In this document: positions 1-5,417 of the stretch, piece by piece | Position numbering within the stretch: the stretch's first letter is position 1 | How the letters are laid out: each line of letters opens with the position of its first letter | Source: Bacteroidota bacterium | GTDB lineage: Bacteria; Bacteroidota; Bacteroidia; Chitinophagales; Chitinophagaceae | DNA length: 5,417 bases | Assembly (NCBI GenBank): GCA_023409675.1 | Contig: JAEYRC010000021.1 | Location: 1-5,417 of the forward strand | Direction of reading: 5' to 3' | Translations under genes and position numbers: made by a program | The notes under the pieces: model-generated | The model's database searches: none | Told to the model about the DNA's origin: nothing | Seen by the model: the letters and a program-made list of their open reading frames with translations, nothing else

Positions 1-1483
1 CTTTTATGGCAAAATCATCCGGAGGCGCGCCAGCCTGAAGTTCCATATGGTATAATTCGGGCTGCATCCAGGCATCACAGCCGTGCCGGTAAATGCCGAT
101 CGGAATATCGCCTTTCAGGATCACCCCCTGCTTATGGGCATACTGCACCGCTTCTTTCAATTGAAGGTGCAGATGGTACTGAATAAAATACTGCAGGGCA
201 ATTTTATCGAAATGCCTGGCTTTTGGAGATACATACTTTTCCAATGCTGCTTTATCATAAACGCTGTACAGCTTCCATTGGCTAAAATCAGCAGTACCAT
301 TTCTGTCTCTCAGGTAGCAGAATGCCGCATAGGGATCGAGCCAGTGTCGGTTTTCTTTATAAAATTCAATAAACCCGTCATCCTGTAGAAAATGATCTTT
401 CTGCACGGGAAAAAGTTCTGCCAGTACGGAATTTTTAAATCGCATCACCGCTTCATAATCTACAAAAGGAAGATCGTTGAGTTGTTTTTGTTTTTTCTTC
501 AGGGGTTTGATGAGGGAGGCATATTTCTTACCGGCAACCATCTCGAGGTTGATGTATCCCGGGTGCAGTGCAAATGCGGAGATCGCTGAATAGGGATACG
601 AATCTTTCCGGGTATGCGTTGCCGTGGTGTCATTGACCGGCAGAATTTGAATCAGCTTCAGTCCGGTATGCCGGGCCCAGTCGGCCAATAATTTAAGGTC
701 TGCGAATTCACCAATTCCGAATGAATTTTTTGAACGCAGGCTGAAGACCGGAATAGCGACTCCGGCGCCTTTCCAGGTGTTATCGGGAAGAAGGGCAAAT
801 CCATCGTGAAGAATGCTGAGCATACGGTTTCGCTGATCATGATCCAGAACGCGATTCGGCCCGTCTTCGTAACGGATCAGTTCCTTTTCTTTCAGGTTGT
901 ATACACCATATTTGTATTCAACCCTGATGCCTTCGGGAGGTAATTCGAGTTTCACCGACCACCATTCATTTTCCTTTGCCATCAGCAGCGGATTTTTCCA
1001 GTCGCCAAGGGCTGAACTGGTTCCGCATATGCACAATACTTCATGCTTCTGCAATAAGGGCGCTTTTACCCTGAAAATATGGGTGAATTTTCGCGGACTT
1101 TTAACCTTATGCCGGGTTTCATCTTCTTTCAGTAAAATATCCTGAAAGGGCGCGCTGTAGAAAACATTCGCAACATTTCCGGCATGATTCCAGGTATCAA
1201 TGACCTGGATGCGGTCTATGCCCGATTTTCCGGTGTCGATGGTACGGGGCGTGCCGCCTTCTTCTATAAATTGTCCGTCCTCCAGTTTGAGCAGGTATTT
1301 ATAGCGTATGCGGGCGACAGCCTGCGCATCAATATCCAGTTCAGCTTCCCAAAAATCTGCATTCACATAAGAACAGCGCAGTGCCCCTTCCTCCGTAAAA
1401 TTTCCCAGTTGAGGTATATCTCCTTTAAGGTATAGCGCCTGTCCGGGATGCGTATAAAAACGTATTAAAAATCGAATGGTCAT
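1..1483 (-). CDS. malQ: 4-alpha-glucanotransferase (amylomaltase), DPE2-like with tandem CBM20 domains; 3' part off the left edge
   Basis: This enzyme moves alpha-1,4-glucan segments between maltodextrins (GH77 family), in maltose and starch or glycogen breakdown, and is expected in the cytoplasm. The frame is open from ATG at 1483 to the left edge, giving 494 codons. Residues 1 to about 100 look like one CBM20 starch-binding domain (YLKGDIPQLGNF, then a YKY and an EEGGTPR motif). Residues about 133-218 look like a second (CGTSSALGDW, then VEYKYGVY). The GH77 part starts near residue 240 with GVAIPVFSLRS and FGIGEFADL, followed by ILPVNDTT, DSYPYSAIS, KGDIPIGIYRHG (about 456-467) and GAPPDDFA (about 484-491). 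The catalytic aspartate and glutamate of GH77 lie beyond these motifs and so outside the window. The double CBM20 layout is that of plant DPE2 and Bacteroidota enzymes rather than E. coli MalQ. No stop or frameshift is visible. The family assignment is secure; whether the rest of the gene is intact cannot be seen. Confidence 0.95.
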   Translation of the reverse strand, partial: MTIRFLIRFYTHPGQALYLKGDIPQLGNFTEEGALRCSYVNADFWEAELDIDAQAVARIRYKYLLKLEDGQFIEEGGTPRTIDTGKSGIDRIQVIDTWNHAGNVANVFYSAPFQDILLKEDETRHKVKSPRKFTHIFRVKAPLLQKHEVLCICGTSSALGDWKNPLLMAKENEWWSVKLELPPEGIRVEYKYGVYNLKEKELIRYEDGPNRVLDHDQRNRMLSILHDGFALLPDNTWKGAGVAIPVFSLRSKNSFGIGEFADLKLLADWARHTGLKLIQILPVNDTTATHTRKDSYPYSAISAFALHPGYINLEMVAGKKYASLIKPLKKKQKQLNDLPFVDYEAVMRFKNSVLAELFPVQKDHFLQDDGFIEFYKENRHWLDPYAAFCYLRDRNGTADFSQWKLYSVYDKAALEKYVSPKARHFDKIALQYFIQYHLHLQLKEAVQYAHKQGVILKGDIPIGIYRHGCDAWMQPELYHMELQAGAPPDDFAIK

Positions 1484-1500
1484 AATAAAAGGTATTGCGG

Positions 1501-1531
1501 CGAATTTATTACAAAGTGTAGTATTAACACA
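1501..1531 (-). promoter_or_regulatory. Possible malQ promoter (Bacteroidota type)
   Basis: Read on the minus strand, TGTG (1531-1528) is followed after 19 bases by TAAATTCG (1508-1501). This is one mismatch per element from the Bacteroidota consensus TTTG / TAnnTTTG. The second element ends 17 bases before the malQ ATG, which implies a very short leader. A TTTG (1515-1512, in TACACTTTG) lies nearby and gives an alternative with a one-base-longer internal gap. The assignment rests on consensus matching only. Confidence 0.35.
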
Positions 1532-1544
1532 ATGAATAATTGTG
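1528..1544. promoter_or_regulatory. Perfect 6-bp dyad, possible operator for malQ
   Basis: CACAAT, five bases (GAATA), then ATTGTG forms a perfect inverted repeat of 17 bases in total. It overlaps the proposed upstream promoter element of malQ and lies 45-61 bases before its start codon. The size and symmetry fit the binding site of a dimeric helix-turn-helix regulator, but no regulator gene is in the window and no second copy was noticed near the other genes. A 6-bp palindrome is short enough to arise by chance. Confidence 0.3.
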
Positions 1545-1615
1545 CCGGGAGCTACAGGAGAGGCTTATAACAACAGGATCAGGTTATTGTCTCGCTGAAA
1601 TAAACGATAAGAAAA

Positions 1616-1646
1616 TTTGGCCTGCTTTACTTTTAGTGTATTTTCG
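1616..1646 (+). promoter_or_regulatory. Probable promoter of the small membrane-protein ORF
   Basis: TTTG (1616-1619), 19 bases, then TATTTTCG (1639-1646) matches the Bacteroidota promoter TTTG / TAnnTTTG with one mismatch (TTCG for TTTG) and the expected spacing. It ends 14 bases before the ATG at 1661, so the transcript leader would be very short. It points away from malQ and supports the ORF as a transcribed unit. Confidence 0.45.
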
Positions 1647-1660
1647 CAAAAAAGCTGTAG

Positions 1661-1816
1661 ATGGAAACGCAAACGAAATCAAGAGGTAAATTCTGGATGT
1701 TATTTTTTGCTTCCCTGGTTGGGGCTGCCCTGGTTTGGATTTTTATTCCCACAATGATCACACTCACCCTTCCGTTTATTATCACCTTTTTTGCTAAGGC
1801 GATGGATATTATGTAA
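1661..1816 (+). CDS. Hypothetical small membrane protein, 51 aa
   Basis: I do not recognise this protein. The ORF encodes 51 residues beginning METQTKSRGK. After this short, basic, hydrophilic start comes an almost unbroken hydrophobic run: about residues 11-30 (FWMLFFASLVGAALVWIFIP) and about 31-45 (TMITLTLPFIITFFA), ending KAMDIM. This suggests one long or two short transmembrane segments broken near Pro30, with the basic N-terminus probably cytoplasmic. An in-frame TAG sits immediately before the ATG, so there is no longer upstream version. A Bacteroidota-like promoter ends 14 bases upstream and a terminator-like structure follows 40-120 bases downstream, so it could be a complete one-gene unit. 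It lies between malQ (divergent) and the transpeptidase gene (convergent). An overlapping minus-strand frame (1633-1890) is open too but has no comparable signals. Function is unknown, and coding status is likely but unproven. Confidence 0.5.
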   Translation: METQTKSRGKFWMLFFASLVGAALVWIFIPTMITLTLPFIITFFAKAMDIM

Positions 1817-1853
1817 CCGATCTTATTGGTAAAATTGATAATAGTGCAGGAGC

Positions 1854-1945
1854 TTCCCGCAGCTGGCGCAGCTTCAGGCGCGGATGACATCTTTATCTGT
1901 GATAATCCGCATTAGAATCTGCGGTAACTGCGGGAACTTTTTTAA
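1854..1945 (+). terminator. Terminator-like inverted repeat with T tract, in the convergent gap
   Basis: TTCCCGCAG (1854-1862) pairs perfectly over 9 bp with CTGCGGGAA (1928-1936), and the right arm is followed by CTTTTTTAATT. A second hairpin, CCGCA / TGCGG (1907-1911 with 1920-1924), sits inside the 65-base loop, so the two right-hand TGCGG copies can compete for partners. The T tract is on the plus strand, so it would stop transcription from the small ORF. The tract runs into the stop codon of the opposing transpeptidase gene. The long loop makes it an atypical intrinsic terminator. Confidence 0.4.
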
Positions 1946-3159
1946 TTATTAATTGTTTTGGAGGCTCCCGATTCCGGCCGTGCCAGCGCGTTATCAGCAT
2001 ATTTACTGACCACCAGGCTCTGCTGTAATTTTTTGCTCACAAACTGTTCCTTATATACTGCCGGGGTCCAGTTGGGCATGGTTTCAAACATGATCTCCAG
2101 CTTATCGTTCAGTTCATCATTACCTCCCCGCAAAACTTTGGCATAGGCCGGTTTGCCGGTACTGTCGATAATGAATTCGATCATGATGTAGGTTTTTTCC
2201 TGCTCCTTTTCGAGGTATTGCGCCATTTCAGCGGCGGCAGCATCCAGGAATTTTTGAAACCCTTCCATCCCATCCGGATGCAGGGGTAATTTATCGACAA
2301 CCTTTGCCAGTTCGGATGGTTCGAAGTGAACGCGCTTGCGCGGCTCACGCTTTTTAACGACCACTTCCTGTTTTACCGGTTTGGGATTTTCTTTGCCATC
2401 GAGAATATACCGGCCTCTCCTGTTGACCATAACCACGGGTAATTCATGATGCACTTCGAAATAATCATAGGCTTCCCGTAACTCTTCAGCCATAGGAACA
2501 TATTCCTGAAATGTTTTGAGGTAGCGGTCGAGGTAGGTTACGCTTCGTTCATTTTTAAAATGAATGGGAAAGATATGAACGGGAATAAAGTCCTGTCCTT
2601 CATTGCGGGCATGTGCTGCCAGGATATACACTTCCTCGATCTGCTGATCGGTGATCGGAATGCAACCCGTGGTAACACAACTGCCATGAATATAAATATC
2701 TCCTCCCGGTGATTGCGCATCGCTAAGGATACGATCTGACACATTGGGATAATTCAACCCAAGGGAAAGATGGTACATGCTGCGCGGATTGAATTCATTG
2801 ATATAATAGAATCCTTCCGGCACCTGGTAATCGCCCTGCATACGCTTTGGACCCAGCGTTCCGGCCAGCGCACAAACCTTGTACGTTTTGAAAAGCTTGA
2901 ATTTTTCCTTTTTATCGTACTTGATCCAGACTTCAAACTGACTGTCGTACTTGAACGAACGGAAATAAATGTACTTCGCAGGCCAGGCAAAGCCTTTTTC
3001 TTCAAATTGTTTCTTCAGCCCGTCTTCTTTACGTTTGAGGGCATCGTTTATTCGTGGAAAAGTACGCTGATGGTCGATAAAGGTATAGGCCGTATTGGTG
3101 GTTTGACCTGAAGCGGTGATGTATCCTAATATCGTAATGACCAGCAGTAATCGTTTCAT
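1942..3159 (-). CDS. Secreted YafK-like L,D-transpeptidase with a C-terminal TonB-C-like domain
   Basis: This is a predicted exported L,D-transpeptidase (YkuD/ErfK fold, YafK branch), a class that acts on peptidoglycan stem peptides in the periplasm. The start at 3159 gives 405 residues beginning MKRLLLVITILGYITASGQT, a typical signal peptide. A 26-codon in-frame extension to an ATG at 3237 would bury that signal and is less likely. The catalytic domain spans about residues 78-197, with GPKRMQGDYQVPEGFYYIN (about 103-121) and the active-site motif IHGSCVTTGCIPITD, which gives His158 and the presumed nucleophile Cys166. IPVHIFPI (about 192-199) also fits the YafK group. A Lys/Arg/Pro-rich linker (about 260-280) leads to residues about 325-384, with FIIDSTGKPAYAKVLRGG and MPNWTPA, which resemble the TonB C-terminal domain of Bacteroidota. 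The family is well supported; the exact reaction (3-3 cross-linking, lipoprotein attachment or hydrolysis) cannot be told from sequence. No stop or frameshift is seen. Confidence 0.88.
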   Translation of the reverse strand: MKRLLLVITILGYITASGQTTNTAYTFIDHQRTFPRINDALKRKEDGLKKQFEEKGFAWPAKYIYFRSFKYDSQFEVWIKYDKKEKFKLFKTYKVCALAGTLGPKRMQGDYQVPEGFYYINEFNPRSMYHLSLGLNYPNVSDRILSDAQSPGGDIYIHGSCVTTGCIPITDQQIEEVYILAAHARNEGQDFIPVHIFPIHFKNERSVTYLDRYLKTFQEYVPMAEELREAYDYFEVHHELPVVMVNRRGRYILDGKENPKPVKQEVVVKKREPRKRVHFEPSELAKVVDKLPLHPDGMEGFQKFLDAAAAEMAQYLEKEQEKTYIMIEFIIDSTGKPAYAKVLRGGNDELNDKLEIMFETMPNWTPAVYKEQFVSKKLQQSLVVSKYADNALARPESGASKTINN

Positions 3160-3284
3160 AAGCGCATAAAAGGTATGAATATACAACGTAAATCCGGGCA
3201 GGAAATTTTCCCGCGTAAATTTAACATAATCATTCAATATACCATTTATTGATGTTCAGAAATGATCGCTGTTCGGTATTACCG
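3160..3284 (-). promoter_or_regulatory. Gap upstream of the transpeptidase gene with weak promoter and repeat signals
   Basis: This 125-base gap separates hppD from the transpeptidase gene. On the minus strand TACCTTTT (3175-3168) is one mismatch from the TAnnTTTG element and ends 8 bases before the ATG, but no convincing TTTG lies 19-21 bases above it. A direct repeat CGTAAAT (3187-3193 and 3214-3220) brackets a partly symmetric stretch with CGGG (3195-3198) facing CCCG (3210-3213). CGGTATTACCG (3274-3284) is a small palindrome directly after the hppD stop codon, but it has no T tract and is not a clear terminator. Whether the transpeptidase has its own promoter or is read through from hppD is open. 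Confidence 0.25.
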
Positions 3285-4418
3285 TTACAGGTTTCCGCGA
3301 GACTCCTGTTCGCGTTCGATGGCTTCAAAAAGCGCCTTGAAATTGCCCTTTCCAAAACTGCGCGCACCTTTTCGCTGTATGATCTCGAAAAAAACAGTTG
3401 GCCTGTCCTGAACCGGGCGGGTAAAGATCTGTAACAGGTATCCCTCTTCATCGCGGTCGACAAGAATACCCAATTCTTCCAGCGGACGCACATCTTCATC
3501 GATAGATCCCACCCGTTCGAGCAGATCGGAATAATACGTGGAAGGCACCTTTAAAAATTCAACGCCGCGGTTACGCAATGCTAAAACCGTTTCTACAATA
3601 TTATTGGTTGCCAGCGCCACATGCTGACACCCTTCCCCTCCATAAAATTCGAGGTATTCTTCAATCTGGGATTTTTTCCGGCCTTCAGCAGGTTCATTGA
3701 TCGGGAACTTCACATAGCCGTTGCCGTTACTCATCACCTTACTCATCAGCGCGGAATACTCCGTGGAAATGTCTTCATCATCAAAGGAAAGAATATTGCG
3801 GAAGCCCATTACATCTTCATAGAATTTCACCCATTTATTCATCTGATTCCAGCCCACATTTCCCACGCAATGGTCAACATAAAGCAGGCCTGTATCTTCA
3901 GGCTTATAAAGCGGATTCCAGGGACGGTAACCCGGCAGGAATACACCTGTATAATTTTTCCGTTCTATAAAGAGATGCAGGGTTTCGCCATACGTTTGTA
4001 TTCCACTGATCACTACCGAGCCCTGATCATCACTGAATTGCTCGGGAGTTGCAGCACTTACGGCGCCCCTGCTGGTAGTTTCTGCCCAGGCAGACCGGGC
4101 ATCATCTACATTCAGGGCCAGCACCTTGATCCCGTCGCCATGCCGGAAAACATGATCAGCCACCGGGCCTGCAGGGCGCAGGGCTGTGGTAAATACAAAG
4201 GTCAATTTATGCTGACGAAGAACATAACTGGCTTTGTCTTTCATACCGGTTTCCGGACCAGCATAGGCCAGCGGTTGGAATCCAAATGCGGTTTGATAAT
4301 AATGCGCTGCCTGGCGGGCATTGCCAACATAAAATTCTACATAATCGGTACCATTCAGTGGCAGGAAGTCGGTATGCTGGGAAGTGGTTTGTGCCGGAGC
4401 TTTGAGGATATTATCCAT
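3285..4418 (-). CDS. hppD: 4-hydroxyphenylpyruvate dioxygenase
   Basis: This is a cytoplasmic non-haem Fe(II) dioxygenase that converts 4-hydroxyphenylpyruvate to homogentisate in tyrosine catabolism. The 377 residues match the usual length and show the two vicinal-oxygen-chelate halves: about 22-155 (DYVEFYVGNARQAAHYY near the start) and about 178-350. The iron ligands expected for the family are all visible: His183 (YVDHCVGNV), His266 (GCQHVALAT) and Glu345 (VFFEIIQRK). The substrate-pocket and C-terminal signature stretches are also present: KKSQIEEYLEFYGG (249-262), LLQIFTRPVQDRPT (328-341) and GKGNFKALFEAIE (356-368). The only good start is ATG at 4418, preceded by an A-rich stretch rather than a Shine-Dalgarno site, as is common in Bacteroidota. 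No other tyrosine-pathway gene lies in the window; homogentisate dioxygenase would have to be elsewhere. The gene appears complete and functional. Confidence 0.97.
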   Translation of the reverse strand: MDNILKAPAQTTSQHTDFLPLNGTDYVEFYVGNARQAAHYYQTAFGFQPLAYAGPETGMKDKASYVLRQHKLTFVFTTALRPAGPVADHVFRHGDGIKVLALNVDDARSAWAETTSRGAVSAATPEQFSDDQGSVVISGIQTYGETLHLFIERKNYTGVFLPGYRPWNPLYKPEDTGLLYVDHCVGNVGWNQMNKWVKFYEDVMGFRNILSFDDEDISTEYSALMSKVMSNGNGYVKFPINEPAEGRKKSQIEEYLEFYGGEGCQHVALATNNIVETVLALRNRGVEFLKVPSTYYSDLLERVGSIDEDVRPLEELGILVDRDEEGYLLQIFTRPVQDRPTVFFEIIQRKGARSFGKGNFKALFEAIEREQESRGNL

Positions 4419-4520
4419 AATATTTTTTTTGAGTAGAGGAAATGATACTGTTAAGCATTGTCGGGTGCTGAACGACAGCCATCACTGATCCAGGGACAGG
4501 GTTTCGATCAGCAGACAATA

Positions 4521-4608
4521 ATTTCCGCGTTCGTCAGAAAACAATTTATGGGGATAATCCGGTCGCATTGCGCCCTAAAGGTAGTAAATGCCGGGCAGTC
4601 GCGGAAAT
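4521..4608. repeat. Spaced 9-bp inverted repeat in the divergent hppD/purK gap
   Basis: ATTTCCGCG (4521-4529) and CGCGGAAAT (4600-4608) are perfect reverse complements 70 bases apart. They lie in the 260-base gap between the divergent hppD and purK genes. The right arm overlaps a weak minus-strand promoter candidate for hppD: TTTC (4607-4604), 20 bases, then TACCTTTA (4583-4576). This would give hppD a leader of about 150 bases. The pair could be two half-sites of a looping regulator or chance. A smaller hairpin, TGTCG / CGACA (4459-4463 with 4473-4477), lies within that leader. Confidence 0.25.
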
Positions 4609-4622
4609 ACACTACTTGGGTT

Positions 4623-4659
4623 TTTGTTACCGGTGCTGTGCGGGTAAAAACTATATTTG
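4623..4659 (+). promoter_or_regulatory. Probable purK promoter
   Basis: TATATTTG (4652-4659) is an exact match to the Bacteroidota TAnnTTTG element and ends 19 bases before the purK ATG. A TTTG (4623-4626) lies upstream, but with a 25-base spacing, longer than the usual 19-21 or so. The exact downstream element is the stronger part of this call. No purine riboswitch-like structure fits in the short leader that follows. Confidence 0.5.
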
Positions 4660-4678
4660 CGGTTCAAAATTCAGGTCA

Positions 4679-5417
4679 ATGATCAAAGCAGGGATATTAG
4701 GTGGAGGGCAACTGGGCCGGATGCTGTTGCAGGCGGCTGCGAATTATACAGTCGAAACCCGGGTAATGGAAAACGATCCGGAATGCCCGGCCGCGCATCT
4801 GTGCCATCATTTTGTACAGGGTGATATCCGCGACTTTGAGGATGTATATCAATTTGGAAAAGGACTTGATGTGCTGACGATTGAAATAGAATCAGTGAAT
4901 GTGGAAGCCCTTGAAAAACTGGAACAGGAAGGAGTTAAAATTTATCCTAAGCCTGCAGCGTTGCGCACCATCAAAAACAAGATTCTTCAGAAAACATTTT
5001 ACCAGCAGCATTCCATTCCCACCGCTCCATTTATAATAACTCAGAACCGGGCCGATCTGGAAGCACAATGCGATTTTTTACCTGCCGTTCACAAACTCGG
5101 CGAGGGCGGTTATGATGGCCGTGGTGTTCAGGTGCTACAGGAGGCATCACAGATCGCAATGGGTTTTGATGCGCCATCGGTTCTCGAAAAAAAGATTTCC
5201 ATTCATCAGGAAATTGCCCTGATCATTGCCGTTAGCAACACCGGAGAGCTGGCTGTTTTTCCACCGGTGGATATGGTTTTCGATCCGGCCCTCAATCAAC
5301 TCGATTACCAGATCAGCCCGGCGAATGTTCCGCAGGAAGTGCTTTGGAAACTGGAGGCCATTTCGATTGCCGTGGTGAAGGGACTGAACAGCCCCGGAAT
5401 TTTCGCGGTGGAATTAT
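4679..5417 (+). CDS. purK: N5-carboxyaminoimidazole ribonucleotide synthase, ATPase subunit of AIR carboxylation; 3' part off the right edge
   Basis: PurK uses ATP and bicarbonate to convert AIR to N5-CAIR in purine biosynthesis; PurE then rearranges the product. The visible 246 codons begin MIKAGILGGGQLGRMLLQAA, the N-terminal nucleotide-type fold with its GGGQLGRM signature (8-15). Then come the central part with IYPKPAALRTIKNKILQK (88-105) and the ATP-grasp domain with VHKLGEGGYDGRGVQVL (137-153), LEKKISIHQEIALIIAVS (169-186) and GELAVFPPVDMVFD (189-202), all typical of PurK. The start at 4679 is preceded only by a weak AGG (4673-4675). Compared with PurK proteins of roughly 355-390 residues, about a third is missing beyond the window edge, including the last ATP-grasp metal ligands and the C-terminal domain. 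A purE gene just downstream would be usual but cannot be seen. No internal stop or frameshift is present. Confidence 0.95.
   Translation, partial: MIKAGILGGGQLGRMLLQAAANYTVETRVMENDPECPAAHLCHHFVQGDIRDFEDVYQFGKGLDVLTIEIESVNVEALEKLEQEGVKIYPKPAALRTIKNKILQKTFYQQHSIPTAPFIITQNRADLEAQCDFLPAVHKLGEGGYDGRGVQVLQEASQIAMGFDAPSVLEKKISIHQEIALIIAVSNTGELAVFPPVDMVFDPALNQLDYQISPANVPQEVLWKLEAISIAVVKGLNSPGIFAVEL

Noticed and set aside
658..840. 60-codon minus-strand frame inside malQ
   Set aside because: It is out of frame with the well-supported GH77 reading frame and has no domain of its own.
1567..1584. Short inverted repeat ATAAC...GTTAT in the malQ divergent gap
   Set aside because: Only 5 bp, AT-rich, and not positioned on either promoter candidate; it is easily explained by chance.
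1633..1890. 85-codon minus-strand frame overlapping the small plus-strand ORF
   Set aside because: The translation is low in recognisable structure and no fitting promoter was found. The plus-strand ORF in the same place has a promoter-like sequence and a coherent membrane-protein profile. It remains a weak alternative.
2770..3111. 113-codon plus-strand frame opposite the transpeptidase
   Set aside because: It is a shadow of the catalytic-domain region, with no signal or domain in its translation.
3160..3237. Upstream ATG at 3237 as the start of the transpeptidase
   Set aside because: It adds 26 residues before a clear signal peptide (MKRLLLVITILGYITASGQT), which would then no longer be N-terminal.
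3621..4436. Open 271-codon frame on the plus strand opposite hppD
   Set aside because: It shares codon boundaries with hppD, so it is open only because hppD rarely uses TTA, CTA or TCA in this stretch. The translation has no recognisable domain, and hppD is a complete, well-matched gene.
4458..4682. 74-codon plus-strand frame in the hppD/purK gap
   Set aside because: It overlaps the purK promoter element and start codon, has no recognisable domain, and its region holds regulatory-type sequence instead.

Overview
The window looks like an ordinary chromosomal segment of a Bacteroidota bacterium, most likely from the Chitinophagaceae or a related family; that placement is an inference. Three things point there. 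The 4-alpha-glucanotransferase is the DPE2-like type with two N-terminal starch-binding domains. Several starts are preceded by sequences resembling the Bacteroidota promoter (TTTG, about 19-25 bases, TAnnTTTG) and lack strong Shine-Dalgarno sites. The L,D-transpeptidase carries what looks like a TonB-C-type tail. By eye the GC content is moderate.

Layout from left to right. Bases 1-1483 (minus) hold the N-terminal 494 codons of malQ, which runs off the left edge before its catalytic core is complete. A divergent regulatory gap (1484-1660) separates it from a small plus-strand ORF (1661-1816) for a 51-residue, very hydrophobic, probably membrane-inserted peptide that I do not recognise. A convergent gap (1817-1941) contains a terminator-like structure. 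Then come two minus-strand genes: a secreted YafK-like L,D-transpeptidase (1942-3159) and, upstream of it, hppD for 4-hydroxyphenylpyruvate dioxygenase (3285-4418). A second divergent gap (4419-4678) leads to purK on the plus strand (4679 to the right edge), of which 246 codons are present.

The genes serve unrelated jobs: alpha-glucan breakdown, peptidoglycan cross-linking or modification, tyrosine catabolism and purine synthesis. Nothing in the order suggests one shared pathway. hppD and the transpeptidase share a strand but are 125 bases apart, so co-transcription is possible but not evident.

I see no mobile element, CRISPR array, tRNA, rRNA or obvious undescribed multi-gene system. The points most worth a second look are the fusion of an L,D-transpeptidase to a TonB-C-like domain, the unannotated small membrane-protein ORF with its own promoter-like sequence, and a perfect 17-base dyad over the likely malQ promoter.
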